Assembly: GCA_945900935.1 (NCBI GenBank)
Contig: CAMDKT010000105.1
Span: 1 to 12,382, forward strand
Direction of reading: 5' to 3'
DNA: 12,382 nt
From: Candidatus Sulfopaludibacter sp. SbA3
GTDB lineage: Bacteria > Acidobacteriota > Terriglobia > Bryobacterales > Bryobacteraceae
How positions within the stretch are numbered: the first letter of the stretch is position 1; every line of letters begins with the position of its first letter. A model generated the notes under the pieces. That model was given only the letters and a program-made list of their open reading frames with translations, did not search any database and was not told the origin of the DNA. Positions 7,689 through 12,382 of this stretch are shown here, piece by piece. The position numbers were made by a program, and so were the translations under genes.

Positions 7689-8987
7689 ATGTCTGATCAA
7701 CGGCCTCTTGGTTTCAACACCCGTAGCTTGCACGCCGGCTACTCCCCGCAAAGCGCCCTGAACGCGCGCGCGGTACCCATTTTTCAAACCACGTCGTTTA
7801 CCTTTAACGATTCCGAACATGCCGCGAATCTCTTCGCGTTGAAAGAGTTCGGCAACATCTATACGCGGATCATGAACCCGACGACGGATGCGCTGGAGCA
7901 GCGCGTGGCGTCTCTCGAAGGCGGCGCCGGCGCGCTTGCGCTCGCCTCCGGGCAGGCCGCGCAGTTCCTCGCCTTGACGAGCCTGCTCGAATCCGGCGAT
8001 CATATTGTGGCATCCAGCACGCTCTACGGCGGGACGTACACGCAGCTCGATGTCTCCCTGCGCCGCATGGGATACGACGTTACTTTTGTCGACCCGGACG
8101 AACCGGAAAACTTTCGCAAGGCGCTGACGCCGCGCACTCGCGCCATCTACGGCGAGACGATCTCCAATCCGCGCGGAAATATTCTCGATCTGGAAGCTGT
8201 GGCCAACGTTGCCAAAGAAGCCAACGTGCCGCTGGTCATCGACGACACGTTCACCTCGCCCTACCTCTGCCGGCCGATTGAACATGGCGCCAACATCGTC
8301 GTGATGTCGCTCACCAAGTTCATGGGCGGCCACGGAAATTCCATTGGCGGCGCGATCGTCGATGGCGCAAACTTCGACTGGAGCAAGTCCGCGCACGGGT
8401 TGTTGAACAAGCCTTCGCCGGCCTATCACGGCTTGGTGTTCAGCGAACTTCCTGGCGGTTTGAACGCGATCGCTTTCATCCTGCGCGCCCGTGTGGAAGG
8501 CTTGCGCGACATCGGCCCGTGCATCAGTCCATTCAATTCATTCCTCTTGATTCAAGGCATCGAGACGCTCGGGCTGCGCATGGAGCGCCACGTCGCCAAC
8601 GCGCAGGGCACCGCTGAATTCCTGGAGAATCATGATCTCGTCAAGTGGGTGAAGTACCCCGGTCTGAAGTCGAGCCCGTATCACGCGTTGGCGAAAAAGT
8701 ATACGCCGAAAGGTCCCGGCGCGGTCTTCAGCTTCGGGATAAAAGGCGGCTACGAGGCGGGCCGGAAGTTTGTCGACAGCATGAAGCTGTTCTCGCATCT
8801 GGCCAACGTGGGCGACGCGCGCAGCCTGGTGATCCATCCGGCTTCGACGACCCACCAACAGCTAAGCCCGGAGCAGCAAGCCTCTGCCGGCGTCGAGCCC
8901 GACATGATCCGGCTCTCTATCGGCATTGAGGATCTGGAAGATATTCTGTGGGATATCGAACAGGCGCTGCAGGCCAGCCAGGGCTAA
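7689..8987 (+). CDS. metY: O-acetylhomoserine sulfhydrylase (MetY-type, Cys/Met PLP family)
   Basis: This 432-residue PLP enzyme of fold type I is the expected length for homocysteine synthase, which turns O-acetylhomoserine and sulfide into homocysteine and acetate. Visible features are NTRSLHAGYSP (10-20), PIFQTTSFTF (30-39), GNIYTRIMNPT (55-65; Tyr58 and Arg60 contact the PLP phosphate of the neighbouring subunit), ASGQAAQ (86-92) and IDDTFTSPYL (184-193; Asp185 pairs with the PLP ring nitrogen). The lysine motif is VMSLTKFMGGHGNSIGG (205-221, K210), and VIHPASTTHQQL (381-392) contains the substrate carboxylate-binding area. The frame is open upstream to 6945, but that part is antisense-like shadow over the lyase gene. 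The ATG at 7689 is 5 bp after the previous stop and matches the family N-terminus. It is the last gene of the operon, followed by a strong hairpin. Cystathionine gamma-synthase/lyase activity is a less likely alternative. Confidence 0.93.
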   Translation: MSDQRPLGFNTRSLHAGYSPQSALNARAVPIFQTTSFTFNDSEHAANLFALKEFGNIYTRIMNPTTDALEQRVASLEGGAGALALASGQAAQFLALTSLLESGDHIVASSTLYGGTYTQLDVSLRRMGYDVTFVDPDEPENFRKALTPRTRAIYGETISNPRGNILDLEAVANVAKEANVPLVIDDTFTSPYLCRPIEHGANIVVMSLTKFMGGHGNSIGGAIVDGANFDWSKSAHGLLNKPSPAYHGLVFSELPGGLNAIAFILRARVEGLRDIGPCISPFNSFLLIQGIETLGLRMERHVANAQGTAEFLENHDLVKWVKYPGLKSSPYHALAKKYTPKGPGAVFSFGIKGGYEAGRKFVDSMKLFSHLANVGDARSLVIHPASTTHQQLSPEQQASAGVEPDMIRLSIGIEDLEDILWDIEQALQASQG

Positions 8988-8996
8988 TAGAGCAAA

Positions 8997-9027
8997 GCGC
9001 GAGGCCCTTGGGCGAAGGGCCTCGCGC
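8997..9027. terminator. Perfect 13-bp hairpin between convergent genes
   Basis: GCGCGAGGCCCTT (8997-9009) pairs without mismatch with AAGGGCCTCGCGC (9015-9027) around a 5-nt loop. It begins 9 bp after the metY stop and ends 7 bp before the DinB stop, so it can serve both directions. There is no real T-run on the plus side; on the minus side TTTGCTCTATT follows. It is therefore a strong stem with a weak U-tract. Confidence 0.75.
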
Positions 9028-9034
9028 CATTCCA

Positions 9035-9568
9035 TTACGCTTTTGCGCTCATTTGCGCGAAACGCGCCTGCATCGCCAAAGTCAGGTGGGGAACAATGCC
9101 AAGCTGCCGTTCCACGAGCATCAACTGGCCGCGGTGGTGCATCTCGTGTTCCTTGGCGCCCATCACGCCTTCCAGGCGCGACTTGGGCGGCTGCCCGCCG
9201 GGGTGACCGACTTCCACCGCCAGAAATTCATCGGAGAGTCCGCCGAGGAAGGACGCAAAGTTCTCTCCCTCCGTACGCAGCAATTCGACAACTTCGGCCT
9301 TGGTCCGGGGCGTCTGCTCCTCGGCGGCGTTGCCCATGAACAACGTCATGAAGTCGAAGCCTTCGAGAGTTGTCAATTCGGCCTTGTTGATAGCTTGCCA
9401 AATGCGAGGCCCAACAGCGATATGGACCAGCAATTGCGCCACAGTGCGGACACCGGGGGCGGATACGAATCCATATTGATCTTCAGGAATATCTTCCGCA
9501 ATTTGAATCGTGTTCTTGCGGACGGTGCGAAAACTTGCCGCGAGTTGCGCGGCACCATAAGTAGACAT
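9035..9568 (-). CDS. DinB-family putative metal-dependent protein
   Basis: This 177-residue protein is predicted to form the DinB four-helix bundle. The three expected metal-binding histidines are visible: His49 in LLVHIAVG, and His141 and His145 in AKEHEMHHRGQLM (138-150), which is the classic HxxxHRGQ helix. Relatives include damage-inducible DinB of Bacillus and mycothiol- or bacillithiol-dependent enzymes; most are uncharacterised, so no reaction can be named. The start is an ATG preceded closely by AGGT. The gene is divergent from the CHAD gene, with 43 bp between starts, and convergent with metY across the hairpin. It probably stands alone. Confidence 0.88.
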   Translation of the reverse strand: MSTYGAAQLAASFRTVRKNTIQIAEDIPEDQYGFVSAPGVRTVAQLLVHIAVGPRIWQAINKAELTTLEGFDFMTLFMGNAAEEQTPRTKAEVVELLRTEGENFASFLGGLSDEFLAVEVGHPGGQPPKSRLEGVMGAKEHEMHHRGQLMLVERQLGIVPHLTLAMQARFAQMSAKA

Positions 9569-9611
9569 ACCTGTCAGCTTAGCAGCGCCGACCGGTATAT
9601 CCTCAAAGCAG

Positions 9612-9989
9612 ATGAAAAGTGTCGCGAGCCTTATGGACGCGCTCGAAGCTCAAATGCAAAAAGTGGCGGAATCGCCCGGTGTTGACGCTGTTCACGATCT
9701 CCGCGTCAGCGTTCGGCGGGCGGCTGAAGGCCTGCGCATCTTCACGCCGGAAGCACGCAAGCTGCGCAAGGAAATTAAGGCTATCCGAGAGTACGCCGCC
9801 AACGTTCGAGACCGCGACGTGACGCGTCAATTGCTCCGCCGCCATCGTCTGCCCGCGACGGACCCGGCCTGCGTCTATCTCCAAGGCCAACGCGATCTCG
9901 CCGCTTCGCAGCTCCAATCCTTTCTGGCCGAGCGGCTCCGCAAGAATCGTCCGGCCCGCTGGCGACGCTGGCTCGCGGAGGCTTCATAA
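9612..9989 (+). CDS. CHAD domain, N-terminal half (125 aa; split gene or frameshift)
   Basis: The 125-residue product has the first helical bundle of a CHAD domain: VHDLRVSVRRAAEGLRIF (27-44), with the conserved His28 and arginines 31, 35 and 36, then NVRDRDVTRQLL (64-75), the conserved RD-x-DV helix. CHAD domains bind polyphosphate and target proteins to polyphosphate granules, using histidine and basic residues. A full CHAD contains two such bundles in one chain of about 280-300 residues. Here the frame stops with TAA at 9987, after the first bundle. The second bundle resumes in another frame 2 nt later. Joined, the halves give a nearly complete domain of about 250 residues. Either the stop is genuine, giving two subunits, or one base is lost or gained near 9940-9990 by mutation or sequencing error. 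No CYTH or ppk gene is next to it. Confidence 0.8.
   Translation: MKSVASLMDALEAQMQKVAESPGVDAVHDLRVSVRRAAEGLRIFTPEARKLRKEIKAIREYAANVRDRDVTRQLLRRHRLPATDPACVYLQGQRDLAASQLQSFLAERLRKNRPARWRRWLAEAS
9977..9981 (+). promoter_or_regulatory. GGAGG ribosome binding site for the second CHAD half
   Basis: A consensus GGAGG lies inside the last codons of the first CHAD frame, 10 nt before the TTG at 9992 and just before the TAA at 9987-9989. This arrangement would allow termination-reinitiation. It supports a real start for the second half, but a GC-rich coding region can contain this string by chance. Confidence 0.4.
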
Positions 9990-9991
9990 AT

Positions 9992-10372
9992 TTGGAATCC
10001 CTCGTTGAAAACTTCTTCCGTATCGGAAAGAAGGCATCGGGATCGAAAGACCAGGCAGAGTTACACGCCTTCCGCATCGCCGCCAAACGGCTCCGTTACA
10101 CCATCGAAATCCTCGACCCAAAGGGCGGAAACGGATGGCTGCGCCGATTGAAGATCGTGCAGGAGCATCTCGGCCAAATGAACGATGCCTTCGTCGCTGA
10201 ACGGTACCTGCGCAATCTGCCGAGCCGCTCCACGCAAGCGCGAACACTCCCCTCCAAACTCCACGCCGAGGCCCTCAACCACATCTCCAAATTCCAAAGT
10301 ACGTGGCAACGCCGCTTCGGCCCAAGAACCGAAAAGGCCTGGATTACCTGGGCGCGCCAACTCGAGCAATAA
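9992..10372 (+). CDS. CHAD domain, C-terminal half (126 aa; TTG start)
   Basis: The 126-residue frame carries the second CHAD bundle: LHAFRIAAKRLRYTIEIL (24-41), with His25, Arg28, Lys32, Arg33 and Tyr36. LKIVQEHLGQMNDAFVA (53-69) is the conserved L-Q-x-x-LG-x-x-ND/HD helix of CHAD proteins. The only start near the frame's beginning is TTG at 9992, 2 nt after the stop of the first half and 10 nt after GGAGG. The same frame is open further upstream across the end of the first half, so a one-base shift would fuse them. The conservation of the motif residues suggests that the coding sequence is, or was until recently, under selection. The last 29 bp overlap the end of the convergent dipeptide epimerase gene. 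Confidence 0.78.
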   Translation: MESLVENFFRIGKKASGSKDQAELHAFRIAAKRLRYTIEILDPKGGNGWLRRLKIVQEHLGQMNDAFVAERYLRNLPSRSTQARTLPSKLHAEALNHISKFQSTWQRRFGPRTEKAWITWARQLEQ

Positions 10373-11426
10373 CGCCCACGCCCGGCCGCGACGGCAGCAC
10401 CAGCTTCCCATTCACCACTCGAACCCCGTCATACGGATCGTTCCGGATCAACAGATTCCCATCCAAATCGGCAAAGTCAATTAACGGGGACAACTGCGCC
10501 GCCGCCGTGATAGCCAAGGAACTCGACACCATGCAGCCCACCATGACTTTCAGGTTCAACGCCCGCGCCATCTCGATCATCCGCATTGCCTGACGCAAGC
10601 CGCCGGCCTTACCCACCTTGATATTCACGCCGTCGAAGTACGGCGCGATGCGCGGAAGGTCCTCGGGATGCAAACAACTTTCGTCAGCGAAAATCGGCAT
10701 CTCCACGCGTTTGCGGATCTCCCCTGTCTCCGTCAGCATCGCCGCCGGCAAAGGCTGCTCAATCAACTCCACGCCCTGCTTCTCCAGCCATTTGATCTTG
10801 CGGATGGCCTCGTCGATGGACTTCCACCCTTCATTGGCATCCACGCGCAGAGGCTTCTTTGTCTCCGCGCGCACGGCTTCCATCACTTCCTCGTCGTTCG
10901 TCAACCCCACCTTGATCTTCAACACCGGATAGGCCGCCGCCTCGCGCACTTTCCGGCGAATCACTTCCGCCGTGTCGATGCCGATGGAAAACGTCGTCAA
11001 CGGCGCGTCGTTGCGATCCAGGCCCCACATCTTCCAAAGCGGTACGCCCAATCGTTTCGCCGCCCAGTCGTGCAAGGCGATATCGATGGCCGCCTTGGTT
11101 GCCCAGGCACCGTCCACCTTTGCAAACACTTGGTCCAACAGCTTCGCATACTGTGACGGATCGGCACCGGCGAACAGCGGCTTCAACCCCTCGACGATCT
11201 GTATGCCAGCCGCGGCCGATTCGTTATAGCGGACAATCGGCGCGCCCTCACCGATGCCGGTGATGCCGCCGCTGGCCACCGTCACGGCCAGCGTCTCGCG
11301 GTATTCGCTCGACGACATCACGGTGGTCCAGGTATTCACCAGGTCCAGCCGCATGGAACGCGCCGAGATTGTCGACCTGGGCGCGACTGCCGCCAAGCCC
11401 ATTGCCAAACAATCCCGGCGTGTCAT
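10344..11426 (-). CDS. Dipeptide epimerase (L-Ala-D/L-Glu epimerase-like, enolase superfamily) with Tat-like signal
   Basis: This 360-residue protein belongs to the muconate-lactonizing subgroup of the enolase superfamily. The catalytic lysine pair is KIK (K170 and K172) in YPVLKIKVG, opposite K270 in GVNIKVGKAGG. The Mg ligands are D196 (RVDANEGW), E223 (LIEQPL) and D248 (IFADES). The aspartates of ADLDGNLL (D320 and D322) match the pair that holds the dipeptide amino group in L-Ala-D/L-Glu epimerases, so recycling of peptidoglycan dipeptides is the best guess. The N-terminus, TRRDCLAMGLAAVA, looks like a Tat signal, suggesting a periplasmic form. Met25, where the enolase N-terminal domain begins (MRLDL), is an alternative cytoplasmic start. 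The bacilliredoxin stop lies 5 bp upstream, so the two share a transcript. Related dipeptide epimerases with other specificities are possible. Confidence 0.88.
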   Translation of the reverse strand: MTRRDCLAMGLAAVAPRSTISARSMRLDLVNTWTTVMSSSEYRETLAVTVASGGITGIGEGAPIVRYNESAAAGIQIVEGLKPLFAGADPSQYAKLLDQVFAKVDGAWATKAAIDIALHDWAAKRLGVPLWKMWGLDRNDAPLTTFSIGIDTAEVIRRKVREAAAYPVLKIKVGLTNDEEVMEAVRAETKKPLRVDANEGWKSIDEAIRKIKWLEKQGVELIEQPLPAAMLTETGEIRKRVEMPIFADESCLHPEDLPRIAPYFDGVNIKVGKAGGLRQAMRMIEMARALNLKVMVGCMVSSSLAITAAAQLSPLIDFADLDGNLLIRNDPYDGVRVVNGKLVLPSRPGVGVIARVGAPR

Positions 11427-11431
11427 ATCAC

Positions 11432-11866
11432 TTACTGGATCGACTTGACGCCGTATTGCGCGAACGCATTCTTCAGGTCGTTGGAGATCGCCTCAGCGTT
11501 GCGGCCTTCAATCTGGAAACGGTGCATCATGTACACAGGATTGCCGTCCTGAAAAATGGCGAACGCCGGCGACGATGGCGGGAAGCCGACCAGCAGTTCC
11601 CGCACCCGTGCCACCGCTTCCACGTCCGCGCCGGCGAACACTGTCACAGCCCGGTCCGGTTTGACTTCCGATTCCAACAAGGCCTTCACCACGCCCGGCC
11701 GGGCCTTACCCGCCGCGCACCCGCACACGCTGTTGACGATCATCAAAACCGTGCCGCTGCCCGGCGCCACCGCGGCGTCCACCGCTTCCGGCGTCCGTGT
11801 TTCTTCCACGCCATTCGCCGTCAGGTCTTCTCTCATGATCGCAATCAGTTGTTCAGGATAACGCAT
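11432..11866 (-). CDS. BrxA/BrxB-family bacilliredoxin (thioredoxin-fold, CGC motif)
   Basis: This 144-residue cytoplasmic protein opens with MRYPEQLIAIMREDL, the family's usual start. It carries the active-site motif NSVCGCAAG (45-53; Cys48 and Cys50). FPPSSPAFAIFQDG (95-108) and the HRFQIEGR region (115-122) complete the family pattern. In Firmicutes, BrxA/BrxB remove bacillithiol from protein thiols. Acidobacteria of this group may make a similar thiol, but no biosynthesis gene is in the window. The frame is open upstream to a TTG at 11890; the ATG at 11866 fits the family start much better. The dipeptide epimerase follows 5 bp after the stop. TATATT lies 6 nt before the ATG, with no Shine-Dalgarno between. 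Confidence 0.93.
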   Translation of the reverse strand: MRYPEQLIAIMREDLTANGVEETRTPEAVDAAVAPGSGTVLMIVNSVCGCAAGKARPGVVKALLESEVKPDRAVTVFAGADVEAVARVRELLVGFPPSSPAFAIFQDGNPVYMMHRFQIEGRNAEAISNDLKNAFAQYGVKSIQ

Positions 11867-11872
11867 ACTTCT

Positions 11873-11898
11873 AATATACCGCCGCGCCAACGGCTCAA
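11873..11898 (-). promoter_or_regulatory. Candidate promoter of the bacilliredoxin-epimerase pair
   Basis: On the minus strand, TTGAGC (11898-11893) precedes TATATT (11878-11873) with 14 bp between, or TATTAG two bases further on with 16 bp. TATATT ends 6 nt before the ATG at 11866, so the transcript may be leaderless or nearly so. The match to consensus is partial. Confidence 0.4.
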
Positions 11899-12021
11899 TT
11901 CCACTATTCGTAGACCGGAGTGGTGGAAATGCACCATGGCCGTCAATTCATAAGTGATTGATACGGTGAGAGATGTAAATTGGCCCTCGGTATGCAGATA
12001 AAGAGGCGGGAGCACACCACC
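11899..12021 (+). promoter_or_regulatory. Upstream region of the FecR-domain gene
   Basis: This is the longest non-coding part of the window. It holds a short inverted repeat, TTCCAC/GTGGAA (11899-11904 and 11923-11928), and TTGATA (11958-11963), which has no well-spaced -10 box; TAAATT (11976-11981) lies only 12 bp on. A good ribosome site, GGGAG (12008-12012), lies 9 nt before the ATG at 12022. A promoter for the plus-strand gene must be here, but I cannot place it with confidence. Confidence 0.4.
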
Positions 12022-12382
12022 ATGAAACGCACTACACTCGCAGTACTCATGCTTACCCTCGCCGCGGCTTACCCGTTAGCGGCGCAGGATGCCAATTCCT
12101 CCAGCCGCGGCGTCGCCCGTCTCAGTTTGCTGGCCGGCGAGGTTTCGGTTCGACGCGGTGACGCTGGAGAAGTCGTTGCGGGCGCCGTGAATTCGGCTTT
12201 GTTGGGTGGGGAGCAGGTCCTGACCGGCGACGGAGCGCGCGCCGAAATACAGTTTGACTATGCCCACTTCGCCCGCCTGTCGAGCAACGCAGAGTTGCGG
12301 CTGGCCGACATCGAAAACCGCAAATATCTGGTTCGTTTGGCGCGCGGCACCATGAATTTCCGCGTGCTGCGGACGAATGACG
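12022..12382 (+). CDS. Exported FecR-domain protein, N-terminal part (runs off the window)
   Basis: An ATG with a ribosome site (GGGAG, 9 nt upstream) opens 120 codons that continue past the window edge. Residues 1-21 form a Sec signal peptide (KR, then LAVLMLTLAAAYPLAA, with cleavage probably after AA and before QDAN). The mature start has the FecR pattern: LSLLAGEVSVRRGDAGE (35-51), then LLGGEQVLTGDGARAEIQF (60-78), then RLARGTMNFRVLR (106-118). In classical FecR this domain senses TonB-linked signals. In acidobacteria, long exported proteins of this kind occur without a sigma factor and have no assigned function. No transmembrane anti-sigma segment precedes the domain here, and no sigma factor gene is adjacent, so a regulatory role is not supported. 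The full length is unknown. Confidence 0.85.
   Translation, partial: MKRTTLAVLMLTLAAAYPLAAQDANSSSRGVARLSLLAGEVSVRRGDAGEVVAGAVNSALLGGEQVLTGDGARAEIQFDYAHFARLSSNAELRLADIENRKYLVRLARGTMNFRVLRTND

Noticed and set aside
9984..9998. Programmed -1 slippery site (AAATTTG) joining the CHAD halves
   Set aside because: The heptamer lies after the first frame's TAA and is not in the right register, so it cannot mediate standard -1 slippage.
11867..11890. Longer bacilliredoxin start at a TTG (11890)
   Set aside because: It would add eight basic residues absent from the family, and the ATG at 11866 gives the typical MRYP start.
11943..11961. TCAAT-N9-ATTGA inverted repeat as an operator
   Set aside because: A 5-bp arm in an AT-richer spacer is expected by chance, and no regulator gene or repeat copy supports it.

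Overview
The window is GC-rich chromosomal DNA packed with genes. It reads as an acidobacterium of the Bryobacterales/Solibacter type. That placement is an inference: it rests on the pairing of a planctomycete-type cytochrome/PSD1 protein with a DUF1501 protein, the bacilliredoxin, the FecR-domain protein and the codon bias. Planctomycetes or Verrucomicrobia would be the main alternatives. There are no RNA genes, insertion sequences, CRISPR arrays or long non-coding stretches. The longest gap is about 155 bp.

Left block, minus strand (1-5186): transcription runs right to left through RNase R, then an exported PSCyt1-DUF1549-DUF1553 protein, then the start of a Tat-exported DUF1501 protein that leaves the window at base 1. 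The last two sit 4 bp apart and form the well-known secreted pair of unknown function. RNase R probably has its own start, because a TATAAT box lies exactly 6 nt before the ATG of the PSD1 gene.

Central block, plus strand (5206-8987): four tightly packed genes form a likely operon. They encode an adenosine-specific kinase (PF04008), an SDR/epimerase-like NAD(P) protein, a DapA-superfamily lyase and an O-acetylhomoserine sulfhydrylase (MetY type). The junctions are a 4-bp overlap, a 14-bp overlap and a 5-bp gap, and the set ends in a perfect 13-bp hairpin. I know of no described pathway that combines these four. The kinase and MetY touch the two products of S-adenosylhomocysteine hydrolysis, adenosine and homocysteine. 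The SDR and the lyase both lack hallmark residues of their best-known relatives.

Right block (9035-12382): a DinB-family protein on the minus strand diverges from a CHAD-domain gene. The CHAD domain is split into two half-size reading frames in different frames. The second has a GGAGG and a TTG start, so it is either a genuine two-subunit CHAD or a frameshift. The second half overlaps tail-to-tail, by 29 bp, with a Tat-signal dipeptide epimerase of the enolase superfamily. That epimerase follows a BrxA/BrxB-type bacilliredoxin on the same strand. Finally, an exported FecR-domain protein starts at 12022 on the plus strand and is cut by the window edge.
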